This document shows, piece by piece, positions 1 to 8,426 of a stretch of DNA of 64,000 nucleotides. Both the position numbers and the translations under genes were made by a program. Within the stretch, counting starts at the first letter, position 1, and each line of letters starts with the position of its first letter. The notes under the pieces were generated by a model, which was given only the letters and a program-made list of their open reading frames with translations, was not told the origin of the DNA and did not search any database. Origin of the DNA: Anaerolineae bacterium (GTDB lineage: Bacteria; Chloroflexota; Anaerolineae; 4572-78; J111); contig JAJVIM010000008.1 in the NCBI GenBank assembly GCA_022071955.1, positions 1 to 64,000 of the forward strand, in the 5' to 3' direction.

Positions 1-20
1 TTTCTTCAAATGAGTAGAGA

Positions 21-60
21 AGCGCCGCAGGCCGGGGGGCTTGGGGGGTAGTTCCCCCCA
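21..60 (+). repeat. Dispersed G-rich repeat, copy 1
   Basis: A 40-bp segment starting AGCGCCGCAGGCCGGGGGG recurs in inverse orientation at 47372-47411 with about one mismatch. In both places it lies a few hundred bases upstream of a gene. It looks like a dispersed non-coding repeat; no coding capacity is apparent. Confidence 0.75.
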
Positions 61-152
61 AATTCTCCTCTCTCAACTCACTTTGGTCACACCCAAATGA
101 ACCTCCCATTTCGATTAGTGATATTTTTTGCAAATGTATTTATAATAAATAC

Positions 153-181
153 TTGACAGCCCGGCCGGAGTGTGGTAATAT
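153..181 (+). promoter_or_regulatory. Near-consensus sigma-70 promoter of the methionine gene
   Basis: TTGACA at 153-158 and TAATAT at 176-181 are separated by exactly 17 bp, with an AT-rich stretch upstream. Transcription would start near 188, about 40 bases before the SAM riboswitch aptamer, so the leader and the gene at 613 form one transcription unit. Confidence 0.8.
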
Positions 182-228
182 CGAGCGCAACTGGCCGTTG
201 GGCCAGCGCTTACCAACCAAATAACATG

Positions 229-338
229 TACTCATCCAGAGGGGTGGAGGGAACGGCCCTGCGAAACCCCGGCAACCTGACTGGTCAAACCAGTGTTCGG
301 TGCCAATTCCGTCAGAAAAAATTTCTGGAAGATGAGAG
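229..338 (+). ncRNA. SAM-I (S-box) riboswitch aptamer
   Basis: The order of conserved S-box blocks is clear. A 5' P1 strand CTCATC at 231-236 pairs with GATGAG at 331-336. Between them come AGAGGGGTGGAGGGA, GCGAAACCCCGGCAACC and CGGTGCCAATTCC, the SAM-binding core and kink-turn signature of SAM-I. In this family SAM binding stabilises P1 and allows a downstream terminator to form; one is present at 400-436. The regulated gene is the cystathionine gamma-synthase at 613. This is recognition by consensus; a covariance-model search would confirm it. Confidence 0.95.
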
Positions 339-399
339 CGAGTGTAATGATGCGCCAGCCTCTTCTTCGGAAGGGGTTTTTTATTCCCTCCGAACCACG

Positions 400-436
400 A
401 GAGCCTCTCATTTTCCAACGAGAGGCTCTTTTTGTT
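400..436 (+). terminator. Intrinsic terminator of the SAM riboswitch expression platform
   Basis: AGAGCCTCT at 400-408 pairs with AGAGGCTCT at 421-429 around a 12-base loop, followed at once by TTTTTG. Its position about 60 bases after the aptamer P1 strand fits an OFF-switch that stops transcription when SAM is abundant. Confidence 0.88.
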
Positions 437-509
437 GCGAATCTTCAGCCTCCCTCACCCCCGGCCCCCTCTCCCTCCGCAAAGCGGGGGAGAGCGGGAG
501 AAAAGATTT

Positions 510-552
510 TTGGTGAGATTTTGGGCGGCGCAGCCGCCCAAAATCTCACCAA
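510..552 (+). repeat. Perfect 20-bp inverted repeat within a compound GC-rich repeat
   Basis: Two 20-base arms (510-529 and 533-552) are perfectly complementary around the loop GCA. The preceding bases 452-505 are rich in CCCCTCTCCC/GGGGAGAG blocks. The core TTGGGCGGC-N3-GCCGCCCAA is shared with the palindrome at 12221-12259, which is flanked by similar C/G-rich blocks, so the two are probably one dispersed repeat family. This copy sits between the riboswitch terminator and the gene's ribosome binding site. Confidence 0.75.
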
Positions 553-612
553 TTCAAAGAAGGATGAGAGCGAAAATTACTAATCAACGGCTGTCATGAA
601 AAGGAGAGACGT

Positions 613-1872
613 ATGGCTAAAAAATTGAGCACCCAGGTTGTCCATGCCGGCGAAAAGCGGGTCAAATCGCACCACGCGCTGACCACGCCCATTTACCAAA
701 CCAGCACGTACACCTTTGAAAATACGCAGGATATGGTCGATTTTATGGAAGCCCGGCTGTGGGGCGACGAGATTGAGCGCGAGGAGTACGGCCGCTACGG
801 CAACCCCACCGCGGCCGCGGTGGAGGCCAAGCTGGCCCAGCTCGATGGCGGCGAGGCGGCCTGTCTGTTTTCCAGCGGGATGGCCGCCGTTACCACCACG
901 CTGCTGTCGCTATTGGGAGCGGGCAGCCACATTATTTACACCAACGACAGCTATCGCCGCACGCGCCAGTTTATTACCCAGTTTTTGAGCCGTTACGGCG
1001 TCGAATCCACCCAGGTGCCAATGGGCGATTACGCCGCGCTCGAGGCGGCGATTCAGCCCAACACCAAAGTCATCCTGTCAGAATCGCCGACCAACCCGTA
1101 CCTGCGCGTGCTGGATTTGGAGAAGCTGGTGGCCATCGCCCAAAAACATGGCGTGAAAACAGTCATCGACAGCACTTTTGCCACGCCCATCAACCAGCGC
1201 CCGCTGGAGTTTGGCGTCGATTTTGTGGTTCACTCCGCCACCAAATATTTGGGTGGCCACAACGATCTGCTGGCCGGCGTGGTTATCGGCAGCGGATACA
1301 TGGTGGGCGCGGTGCGGGATCTGCGCGGGATTTTGGGCGATGTCAGCGACCCGCAGACGGCCTACCTGCTGCTGCGCGGCATCAAAACGCTGGAGTTGCG
1401 GGTGCAGCGCCAAAACGACACCGCCGCCAGAATTGCCCATTTTCTGGCTCAGCACCCGGCGGTGCGGCGGGTGTACTACCCCGGCCTGGCCAGCCACCCC
1501 GACCACACCGTGGCGGCGGCGCAGATGAGCGGCTTTGGCGGGGTGGTCAGTTTTGAACTGGACACGGATTTTGAGGGGACGGGCCAGTTTATTGACCGGC
1601 TGGAAATTCCGTACATTGGCCCCAGTTTGGGCGGGGTTGAGTCGCTGGTGGAGCAGGTGGCGCTGGTAAGCTATTTTGACCTGTCTACCGAGGAGCGGAT
1701 GGCCATTGGCATCAGCGATGGGCTGGTGCGGCTGGCGGTGGGCATTGAGGCGGCGGACGACCTGCTGGCCGATCTGGCGCAGGCGCTCGATAAGTCGTTC
1801 AACACCGAAACGCTATTTCAGGCGGTCAACGGCAGCGGCAAAGTTTCGCCGATGGTGTTGTACCGGCGCTAA
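613..1872 (+). CDS. metB: Cystathionine gamma-synthase (PLP-dependent, Cys/Met metabolism family)
   Basis: This 419-aa fold-type I PLP enzyme makes cystathionine from an activated homoserine and cysteine in methionine synthesis. The phosphate-contact motif YGRYGNPT lies at 59-66, the cofactor aspartate in VIDSTFATP at about D186, and the Schiff-base lysine in HSATKYLGGHN at about K211. The wording of these motifs resembles plant-type cystathionine gamma-synthases, with SESPTNP at 156-162. The SAM-I riboswitch upstream strongly favours a biosynthetic (methionine) role over a gamma-lyase role. The start is set by AAGGAG about 8 bases before the ATG. The gene stands alone, convergent with the lipoprotein gene that follows. 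Cystathionine gamma-lyase or O-acetylhomoserine sulfhydrylase activity cannot be excluded from sequence alone. Confidence 0.88.
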   Translation: MAKKLSTQVVHAGEKRVKSHHALTTPIYQTSTYTFENTQDMVDFMEARLWGDEIEREEYGRYGNPTAAAVEAKLAQLDGGEAACLFSSGMAAVTTTLLSLLGAGSHIIYTNDSYRRTRQFITQFLSRYGVESTQVPMGDYAALEAAIQPNTKVILSESPTNPYLRVLDLEKLVAIAQKHGVKTVIDSTFATPINQRPLEFGVDFVVHSATKYLGGHNDLLAGVVIGSGYMVGAVRDLRGILGDVSDPQTAYLLLRGIKTLELRVQRQNDTAARIAHFLAQHPAVRRVYYPGLASHPDHTVAAAQMSGFGGVVSFELDTDFEGTGQFIDRLEIPYIGPSLGGVESLVEQVALVSYFDLSTEERMAIGISDGLVRLAVGIEAADDLLADLAQALDKSFNTETLFQAVNGSGKVSPMVLYRR

Positions 1873-1916
1873 GCGTGGCGGGGGAACGGCCTGCCGCCGT
1901 TCCCCCGGTTGGCCGG

Positions 1917-3419
1917 TTACTGCCCGGACTGGTACAACCCCACGCTGGTGCGGCCGTCATCTTCCGTATTAATGGTGATCATCAGCGTTTGGTTTTCTTT
2001 TTCAAAGGTGAGCAGGCCGGTTTTGTCATCGCTAAAGGCGGTGGACTCGTTTTCTGCCCAACCCAGCGGCGGAAGCTGCGCCCGGTAAAATTCCAGTACC
2101 GTTGCCACCGGCGAGGCGATGAAGTAGGTGGTAGCCCCCGGCATGGAAATGACCTCTTCGGCGTTATCCGGCAGCGGGAAGACGGAGCCGGTGTCACCGC
2201 CGCTGGCCGGCGTGTCGCCCCCGCCGCCCATTGCCGGCGACTCAAACGGCAGGGTCATGCTGACAAAATAACCCCCGTCGATGTCTTTGTGCGCGAATAT
2301 GCGCAATAGTCCGGTCTCGTTGGAAAAGACCAGCAGGGTATTGCTGTTATCGACGTAACTTTCCTCCGGCAGTTCCTGCCAGCCGGCAGCGGGCAGGTCG
2401 CCCCGGTGAAACTCAGCAATGGTATTTATATCCGCGGCGGAAAAATAAACCAGGCTGCTGGGCGTGTCGAGCACAATTTCGGCGCCATCCGGCACGGCCA
2501 GCCCGCTGCCGTCGCCAGGCGGCAAATCGACCATCGTGGCGCTTTGCGCTTCCGGCGGCAGGCTGACACTGATGTCGCCGTTGATGTCGGTCAATTCAAT
2601 GCTGATTTTGTACGACTCAAAACGGCTGAAGCCTTCAAACTGGCCTTTGATGTGGACGCCGCTGGTTTCAAGCAGATATTTAACCAGATAGCCGCCGTCT
2701 TCGGCCAGCCAGGCCTCACCCGATACGCTGTCGGCGGTGAGGATATTGGGCGGCATATTCTCCGCGGAAAATGAACAGTGAATCGCCGAAACGCCGTTCA
2801 CCTGCACCGGCGTGGAGTCGCAGGTGGCGGTTTGGGGCAGGGCGGCAAAAATTTCCGGGTTGGTAAACTGGTTCAACCCCAGCAGGCCGCGCTGGGCAAT
2901 CCAGCTATCGCCACTGCCCGGCACCGAGATGCGGGTGTAGGTCACATCATCCACAAAAAACAACTCGCTGGACGAGTCGGTCTGGATGCCGCCCTCGCTT
3001 TTGATGGAGGTGGTTTGGTGGCGCTGGCGGGGATTGCGGTTGACTTCCAGAGTGTATTCCTGCCGTTGGTTAGTGAGCTGGTCGCCGGTTGATTGGCCCT
3101 GCGCCCCGTTAATTTCCAGCACGATGGTGACCCGGAAGGCGGTCAACTGTTCCAAACCGCCAACGCCGGGAAAGGGGGCGGTTTCGGGCTGGGCCGGCTC
3201 CGGCTGGTCGGCGGGCATGGTCTCGCCGGCCGCACCGGTTTTGGGCGATTCAAGCGCATCGCCGGCGCCCTGTTGCGCCGGTTGTGCGGTGGTTGGCCCG
3301 GCCTCCGCGCCCAAAGACACCTGCGACGAGGCGGACTGTTCGGCGTTGTTTGATGAACCGCAGGCCGTTAGCCCCAGCAAACTGAACACAATCATCCCCA
3401 GCAAGACATGTTTCACCAT
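1917..3419 (-). CDS. Putative lipoprotein with two copies of a C-terminal domain
   Basis: The 500-aa product starts with a lipoprotein signal peptide ending in the lipobox LTAC (acylated C20 from the chosen start), then a low-complexity Ser/Gln/Pro/Ala linker, so it is probably anchored to the outer face of the membrane. Residues about 100-290 look like an LppX/LolA-type beta-sheet domain; this is inference. The C-terminus holds two related segments of roughly 85 residues, each with a P-D-x-A-E-x-V start, a YF(S/I)A element and an EF(H/Y)R-x-(D/Q)LP-x-x-GW motif, so the domain was duplicated. The start at 3419 is preferred over an upstream one because AAGGAG lies 8-9 bases before that ATG. 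Function is unknown. Confidence 0.8.
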   Translation of the reverse strand: MVKHVLLGMIVFSLLGLTACGSSNNAEQSASSQVSLGAEAGPTTAQPAQQGAGDALESPKTGAAGETMPADQPEPAQPETAPFPGVGGLEQLTAFRVTIVLEINGAQGQSTGDQLTNQRQEYTLEVNRNPRQRHQTTSIKSEGGIQTDSSSELFFVDDVTYTRISVPGSGDSWIAQRGLLGLNQFTNPEIFAALPQTATCDSTPVQVNGVSAIHCSFSAENMPPNILTADSVSGEAWLAEDGGYLVKYLLETSGVHIKGQFEGFSRFESYKISIELTDINGDISVSLPPEAQSATMVDLPPGDGSGLAVPDGAEIVLDTPSSLVYFSAADINTIAEFHRGDLPAAGWQELPEESYVDNSNTLLVFSNETGLLRIFAHKDIDGGYFVSMTLPFESPAMGGGGDTPASGGDTGSVFPLPDNAEEVISMPGATTYFIASPVATVLEFYRAQLPPLGWAENESTAFSDDKTGLLTFEKENQTLMITINTEDDGRTSVGLYQSGQ

Positions 3420-3634
3420 TCCCCAAACTCCTTGTGATAGAATTTTTAGGTTCAACGGGGTTTCAGGGAGTTGACAAGATGTTGCGATCCGCAGGAAGGT
3501 TGCGCTCTGTTGCGTGTTCCGTATTGGTCAAAATACGCAACACGCAATGCGGTTAATTGACCCCACAAATCCCCAAAGAGCCTTTATTTTTTAGTGTATG
3601 ACAACGCTGGTGAGATGTAAAGGGGAGGATAAGC

Positions 3635-4270
3635 CTATTGCCGCAAAATGGCCCGCACCGGCGAGCCGTCGCCGCCGGCAATTTTCAGCGGCAGGGCGAC
3701 GAGTTCGTACTCACCATCCGGCACGTTGGTCAAGATCAACCCCTCTAAAATGGCGATGCCGTTGCGGCGGAGGGCGTTATGGCCCGGCAGGGTTTGGCTG
3801 TCGATGGCGTCCATCGAGGGCGCATCGGAGCCAAAAAGGAGCGCATCGTGCCGGCCCAGCCAATCGGCCAGTTCCGGCGATGGGTACACAATTTCGGCGG
3901 GAAACTGGTCCGGCGGCTGGCTGCTGGCCGCCGAGTGCACCAGCAGGCGCTGCACCCGGCTCCAATCGAGGCCGGGAAAATCGGCGGGGGTGAGCGGGCC
4001 GGCCGCTCGCTGCACAGTGACCACTGTGGCCGGGCCAATGTAGGCCGCCAGCGGCATTTGTTCGATGGTGCGGCCGCTGTTGAAAAAGTGAAAATCGGCG
4101 TCAACGTGCGTGCCGGTGTGGCTGCTGATGGTCAGCGTGGTCAAATTGACCGATTCGCCGCGGCTCATAGCCATAATGATTTCGCTGGCAAAGGGGGTGT
4201 CGCCGGGCCAAACCGCGATCCGGGGCGAAAGTGTGCGGGTAATATCGTAGATTTTTGGTGGTTTATTCAC
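3635..4270 (-). CDS. Cyclase family protein, kynurenine formamidase-like
   Basis: The product (about 211 aa) belongs to the metal-dependent KynB/cyclase superfamily, whose members hydrolyse amides or esters such as N-formylkynurenine. The family metal-site motif SSHTGTHVDADFHF sits near residues 49-62, preceded by the typical N-terminal YDITRTLSPRIAVWPGDTPF. The length matches KynB enzymes (about 210 aa). No tryptophan-degradation gene is next to it, so the substrate is open. A GTG at 4270 (VNKPPKIYD) seems the better start; a TTG at 4282 is also in frame and neither has a strong ribosome binding site. Confidence 0.78.
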   Translation of the reverse strand: MNKPPKIYDITRTLSPRIAVWPGDTPFASEIIMAMSRGESVNLTTLTISSHTGTHVDADFHFFNSGRTIEQMPLAAYIGPATVVTVQRAAGPLTPADFPGLDWSRVQRLLVHSAASSQPPDQFPAEIVYPSPELADWLGRHDALLFGSDAPSMDAIDSQTLPGHNALRRNGIAILEGLILTNVPDGEYELVALPLKIAGGDGSPVRAILRQ

Positions 4271-4311
4271 GATTCTAACCAAATATTTATGGTATTTTTA
4301 CGGTTTAAGTC

Positions 4312-4340
4312 TTGAATTTGGGTGTAGATTGGAGTAAAAT
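4312..4340 (+). promoter_or_regulatory. Sigma-70-type promoter of the 4.35-kb RNA unit
   Basis: TTGAAT at 4312-4317 and TAAAAT at 4335-4340 are separated by 17 bp. Both neighbouring genes are on the minus strand, so this plus-strand promoter serves neither. It points into the folded segment 4347-4486. Confidence 0.6.
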
Positions 4341-4346
4341 TTACGT

Positions 4347-4486
4347 AGACCCACGTTGTTAGCTGGCATATCCCGACGGATGGAGCGACCATCACAGGGA
4401 TACGTCAGCGTCGCCCTTATTTTTATTTTTTAAGCACTTATTGTGCGCCGGGCGATTTTAGGAGCGCCATCGGCGCTCCTTTTTTA
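4347..4486 (+). ncRNA. Candidate small structured RNA (unknown family)
   Basis: About 140 bases after the promoter fold into three consecutive elements. Hairpin A (4362-4409) pairs GCTGGC/GTCAGC, ATCCC/GGGAT and GATGG/CCATC around the loop AGCGA, with small internal loops. Hairpin B pairs TCGCCC (4411-4416) with GGGCGA (4450-4455) and encloses GCAC/GTGC. The last element is the terminator at 4460-4486. There is no ORF with a ribosome binding site inside. The unit lies between two minus-strand genes. I do not recognise an Rfam family; a trans-acting sRNA is the simplest reading. Confidence 0.5.
4460..4486 (+). terminator. Intrinsic terminator of the small RNA unit
   Basis: AGGAGCGCC at 4460-4468 pairs with GGCGCTCCT at 4472-4480 around a 3-base loop and is followed by TTTTTTA on the plus strand. 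The minus strand lacks a comparable T tract, so the element terminates plus-strand transcription. Confidence 0.75.
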
Positions 4487-4496
4487 TTGGGATAAT

Positions 4497-4754
4497 TTAT
4501 TGGGGAGAAAAATCAGGGCCGCTTTGAGCAATCAGTTGATCGAGCATAATCATCAAGGCTTCTAATTCTCCGGCGCAGCAGCGGCACTGCTTGAGATGCT
4601 GCTGAACGGCGGGCATCACATCGGCCGGGTCGCCTTTGGCCACAAGTAATTCGGCGTACATATCCAAAACTTCGTGGCATTCCTCGCAGCCAATTTCAAA
4701 ATCTTCGGTTTCAAGCGCAGATTTTAGCAGCGCTTGCCATTTATACTCTGTCAT
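4497..4754 (-). CDS. Small zinc-finger protein, putative anti-sigma factor
   Basis: This 85-aa soluble protein has a H53-x3-C57-x2-C60 motif plus a C23-x2-C26 pair, which resembles the zinc-binding anti-sigma (ZAS) domain. It follows the ECF sigma gene on the same strand with a 71-base gap, the usual order for a sigma/anti-sigma pair. It has no transmembrane segment, so it would act in the cytoplasm, perhaps as a redox or metal sensor on the sigma factor. The role is inferred from the motif and context. Confidence 0.65.
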   Translation of the reverse strand: MTEYKWQALLKSALETEDFEIGCEECHEVLDMYAELLVAKGDPADVMPAVQQHLKQCRCCAGELEALMIMLDQLIAQSGPDFSPQ

Positions 4755-4825
4755 ATCAGTTTTCCCGGTGCGGAATTGCGTGTCATTACGTTTTTTAGAC
4801 GCCCCTTGGCAGGCTTTCTTACCTG

Positions 4826-5467
4826 TTAGTTATACAATTTCAGAATGTAATCCGGGTCAAGCCCCAAATTCTGCAGCCCCCGTTTCAGCTTTAAACGGGC
4901 ATCGTGCAGCAGTTTGTAGACATTGTTGGAATTGGTGTCCATTAAGCGGGCCACTTCGGCAATGGGCACGTTGTCAACCCGCACCGCGATGAGCGCCTGC
5001 CGCTGGCGGTCGGTCAGTTCGTTGTTAACCACTTCCTCGATGGCCGCCCACAGTTGCCGCCGTTCGCTTTCTGTATCCGGCGAGCTGCTGTTATTGCTGG
5101 GGATTTCCAAAATCTCCTGCATTGAAGAGCCGGTTTCGGTGAGCGCGTCCAGCGAAAAATCCCGCCACTTGGCCCGGCGCAATTCGCTGATGGTATGGTT
5201 GGCCGCTATTTTTGAGGCCCATGTGGTGAACTTGCTCTTGCCCTGGAAATTCTCCAGATTTTCCTGCACTTTTAAAATTGTGTCCTGGGCAAAGTCATTG
5301 CTCATTTGTCGCAGTTCGGTTTCGGCCAGATGGCCCAGGTCGCTGCGGGCGTACAGGTAGGCCAAAATACCGCGCCGCAAGTGCTGCAACAAATCTTCAA
5401 TTGCCTGCGCCTGGTTGGGATGGCCATCGCTGAGTTCAGCCAGCCATATTTCGTTGGTGCGTTCCAT
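4826..5467 (-). CDS. ECF-family RNA polymerase sigma factor
   Basis: The 213-aa product has a sigma-70 region 2 at about residues 20-110 (core FAQDTILKVQENLENFQGKS followed by TTWASKIAANHT) and a region 4 helix-turn-helix at about 150-205 (LTDRQRQALIAVRV, then IAEVARLMDTNSNNVYKLLH). There is no region 1 or 3, as in ECF sigma factors. It would direct RNA polymerase to a small regulon, and the gene for a zinc-finger partner follows. The start at 5467 (MERTNE) is preferred because AGGA lies about 8 bases upstream; an in-frame start at 5521 would run into the repeat at 5520-5624. Confidence 0.88.
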   Translation of the reverse strand: MERTNEIWLAELSDGHPNQAQAIEDLLQHLRRGILAYLYARSDLGHLAETELRQMSNDFAQDTILKVQENLENFQGKSKFTTWASKIAANHTISELRRAKWRDFSLDALTETGSSMQEILEIPSNNSSSPDTESERRQLWAAIEEVVNNELTDRQRQALIAVRVDNVPIAEVARLMDTNSNNVYKLLHDARLKLKRGLQNLGLDPDYILKLYN

Positions 5468-5519
5468 GCCAGATTCCTGCCAGATCGATGTTAGACCCAA
5501 TACCTTTCGCGTGTCCGGC

Positions 5520-5624
5520 ATGTCATTCTGAGGCCGCAGGCCGAAGAATCTCCGCTGTTGCTGGGCTTAATTACACCGCCGAGCGGGGAGATTCTTCGCT
5601 CCCTGCGGTCACTCAGAATGACAT
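5520..5624. repeat. MITE/REP-like imperfect palindrome
   Basis: ATGTCATTCTGA at 5520-5531 is the reverse complement of TCAGAATGACAT at 5613-5624. Internal GAAGAATCTCC/GGAGATTCTTC and CCGCAGG/CCTGCGG segments also pair, so nearly the whole 105 bp can form one hairpin. TGTCATTCTGAG-type elements are common dispersed repeats in bacterial genomes. It lies between the ECF sigma gene and the glycosyltransferase gene and has no coding capacity. Confidence 0.75.
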
Positions 5625-5659
5625 AATCAAAAAGTATCGATGTTAGACCCCATCTTAAT

Positions 5660-8422
5660 TCACTCGACGGAAATAGGCCAACTGTCGAGCGTCACGTGGT
5701 CGCCGGCCACTGCGCCATTTTCAATGACCGGCAGCCGGCTGAAATCGTTGGCATCGTACAGGCCAATGCTCAGCACGTATTGCCCCGGCGCGGCGTCGGC
5801 GGGGATGGCCAACTGATAGCTGTCGATCAGATATTCCGGCGGCAGCCAGCCGGTAGTGGGGAATTGCCCGCCGCCTGGCGGTTGGTCCTGCTGGCTGATA
5901 ATTTGCCCCTGCCTATCGAGCAGATGGACAAAAACTGTCCAGTTGCGGTCAAACGGGGCCAGCGCCTGCCAGTAGAGGGTTAGCGGCAGCGCGCCGCCCG
6001 GCGCTACCGGAGTCGATGGCGCATCGAGGCCGGCCAGCCGGGCCTGCCCGTTAAAATCAGCGTCGATGGTTACCTGCCAGGCCGGCGGCTCAAACACGTG
6101 CGGCCGGTCAATGGTGGCGATGGGTTGCAGCGGCAGGCTGTCGCTATTGTTGACCGGCAGCGGCTGGCCGTGGCCGGCGAGCAGCCGCACGGACAGGCGA
6201 TACTCGCCCGGCGGCAGGGTTGGCGGCAGCAGCGCGTCGTGCGGGTCGCGCAACAAAAAACCGGGCGACCAGTTTTCGGCGGGCCAAATGGGCGGCTGCG
6301 GCAGCGACAGCACCACCTGCCCGGCAGCATCGTGCAGTTCAATTTGCACGGTCAGCGGGCCGGGCTGCTCTGCCAGCGATTGCCAAAACAGCGTCAGCGG
6401 CAAACTCTCGCCGGCTTTGAACGGCCCCTCGCCCAGCGAATAGCCGATCAGTTGCGCCCGGTCGCCAAAAAGGGCGTCGGTGCGGGTTTGCACCGGCAGG
6501 GCGTCAACCCCCAGCGGCGGCTGCGGCGCGATCAACTCCAGCTCGGCCAGCGGCAGTTCCGCGCCCTGCGGCTGGCCGGCGGCATCCAGCAAATCCAGTG
6601 GCCGGGCGTCGCTGGCCGGCCGCACACTCAACAGCAGCCGGTACTGGCCCGGCGGCGCACCCGCCGGCGTCAGCAAACCGTGCCGGTCGATTAAATTTTC
6701 ACCCACAGCCAGATCGGTAAAATCGACCTGCCCGGCATGCGGGCGGCTGTCGCGGCTGGCCCAGGTGCGGCCGGCGGCGTCAACCAGCCGCAAACTGACC
6801 AGATGCTCGCTGCCGACCGTGGCGTCTTTGCGCCAGCGTAATTCCACCGGCACAATGTCGCGCCCGGCGGCAAATTTATCGCCGCCCACCTGCGCCGAAA
6901 GCAGGCTGAACTTGTTTGCAAAATTGGCGGCGGGCACATTGATGACCGGCGCTTGGGCCGCGCCGGCCAGCGTCAATTTGAGCTGGGGACTGTACCAGCG
7001 CAGCAGCGCCGGGTAGCCCAACTCGGCGATGGCGGCTTCGGCTTCGTCTTCCCAAATGTGGCCGCCGGCCTGATACGCCGGAAACCACAACCGCGGCGAT
7101 TCGGCCAGAATGGCGCTCAGGTCGGCGCGGAGTTGGGCCGCGTGCCCCTCCGCCGCCGACCAGCCTGCGCCCCAGCCCGGCACTTCAAACAGCCGGGGTC
7201 GGGGCGGCGGCAGGTAAGCCTGATAAAAGCCCCACTGCCACTGGTAGCTGGCCAAAATGGTGTCGGCGGGCGTGGCCACGGCGGCAACCTCGCGCAGCAG
7301 CGGCCGGTAATCTTCGTCGGGGTAACGGGGGTCGGTGTAAAAAATAAACAGGCTGACCACTATTGGCAGCAGCAGCGCGACTACGGCCGCGCCCACCAGC
7401 AGGTATTGGCGCTCCCACAACCAGATCAGCCCCGCGCCGATGAGCAGCCAAAAGGCCGGCCCGGCCAGCAGCAGCGTACGCTCAAAAAAGCGGGGGGCAA
7501 ACGGGTAAATCAGGTTGACCAGATAACCGGCCAGCAGCGGCGTGAGCAAATAAAAATAGAGCAGGCTGGCTCGCCGCCACACCGCCGCCACGCCGAGGCC
7601 GGCCAGCGCCAGCGCCGGCAGTGCCGCCCACACGTACAGTTGGTCGGCCGGCGGCAGGTGGCCCAGGCTGAACGCCACCAGATGATCGCCGATAAAACGC
7701 ACCAGATTGAGCGAGACGTAACCTTCGACGGCGCGTTTGTTGCTGATGTAACTGATCAGTTTGGGGCCGGCGTACAGCAGCCACGGCAGGTACATCAACC
7801 CCACCAGCACAAACGGCCGGAGCGTGGCCGCCAGCGATTCGCGCCGCCGCCGGGCGTAATCCCCCAGCGCAAAAATCAGTTGAGCCAGCACCACAAACGC
7901 GGCGTAATACATGGTGTACAGCGCCGCTGCGGTGACGATGACATACGCCCAGCCGCGTCCCCGCCGCGGCGCAAAAAAGGCCATCGACAGCGCCGCCAGC
8001 AGCGTGACCAGCCCGTACATGCGCACTTCCTGGCTGTAGTAGACGGCCAGCGGCATCACCGCCACAACTGCCGCCGCCGCGCCGCCCGCTCGCCGGTTGA
8101 GCAGCCGCCGGCCGAGCAGCGCCGTGGCCGGGACGAGCAGCGTACCCACCGCCACCGACAGCAGCCGGGCGCTTTCCGGGCCAACGCCGGCCAGTCCCAG
8201 CCATAGTTTCAGCAGCAGGTAATACAGCGGCGGGTGAATATCGATGGCGGTCAGCGCCAGCAATTGGGGGATGGGTTGCGTGGCAAAATAAAAGCTCCAG
8301 CCTTCGTCGCCCCACAGCGGCTGAAAATCCAGCCGCTGCACGCGCAGGCCAAAGCCAATCAATGTAAAAAGGAGAAGCCAAAATTGGGGGAAAACCGCCC
8401 GCCCTGCCGGAGGTTGACTCAT
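5660..8422 (-). CDS. Membrane glycosyltransferase (GT-C, PMT/ArnT-like) with extracytoplasmic beta domains
   Basis: This 920-aa protein begins with a polytopic GT-C domain (about residues 10-360, roughly ten hydrophobic segments). It carries the acidic loop motif PLWGDEGWSF at 36-45 and DIHPPLYYLL at about 61-70, typical of polyprenyl-phosphate-sugar-dependent mannosyltransferases. A long soluble part follows (about 380-920) with beta-rich segments that repeat a pattern like GG-x-LPLTL-(F/Y)WQ and PPGQY-x-LSI, likely carbohydrate-handling modules outside the membrane. It starts 5 bases after the mutS2 stop and is probably co-transcribed with cvpA and mutS2. The acceptor (protein or glycan) cannot be read from sequence. 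Confidence 0.82.
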   Translation of the reverse strand: MSQPPAGRAVFPQFWLLLFTLIGFGLRVQRLDFQPLWGDEGWSFYFATQPIPQLLALTAIDIHPPLYYLLLKLWLGLAGVGPESARLLSVAVGTLLVPATALLGRRLLNRRAGGAAAAVVAVMPLAVYYSQEVRMYGLVTLLAALSMAFFAPRRGRGWAYVIVTAAALYTMYYAAFVVLAQLIFALGDYARRRRESLAATLRPFVLVGLMYLPWLLYAGPKLISYISNKRAVEGYVSLNLVRFIGDHLVAFSLGHLPPADQLYVWAALPALALAGLGVAAVWRRASLLYFYLLTPLLAGYLVNLIYPFAPRFFERTLLLAGPAFWLLIGAGLIWLWERQYLLVGAAVVALLLPIVVSLFIFYTDPRYPDEDYRPLLREVAAVATPADTILASYQWQWGFYQAYLPPPRPRLFEVPGWGAGWSAAEGHAAQLRADLSAILAESPRLWFPAYQAGGHIWEDEAEAAIAELGYPALLRWYSPQLKLTLAGAAQAPVINVPAANFANKFSLLSAQVGGDKFAAGRDIVPVELRWRKDATVGSEHLVSLRLVDAAGRTWASRDSRPHAGQVDFTDLAVGENLIDRHGLLTPAGAPPGQYRLLLSVRPASDARPLDLLDAAGQPQGAELPLAELELIAPQPPLGVDALPVQTRTDALFGDRAQLIGYSLGEGPFKAGESLPLTLFWQSLAEQPGPLTVQIELHDAAGQVVLSLPQPPIWPAENWSPGFLLRDPHDALLPPTLPPGEYRLSVRLLAGHGQPLPVNNSDSLPLQPIATIDRPHVFEPPAWQVTIDADFNGQARLAGLDAPSTPVAPGGALPLTLYWQALAPFDRNWTVFVHLLDRQGQIISQQDQPPGGGQFPTTGWLPPEYLIDSYQLAIPADAAPGQYVLSIGLYDANDFSRLPVIENGAVAGDHVTLDSWPISVE

Positions 8423-8426
8423 CCGC

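Noticed and set aside
6953-8206. 417-codon plus-strand ORF inside the glycosyltransferase gene
   Set aside because: Arg/Gln/His-rich shadow of a GC-rich gene; the minus-strand frame has clear GT-C motifs.
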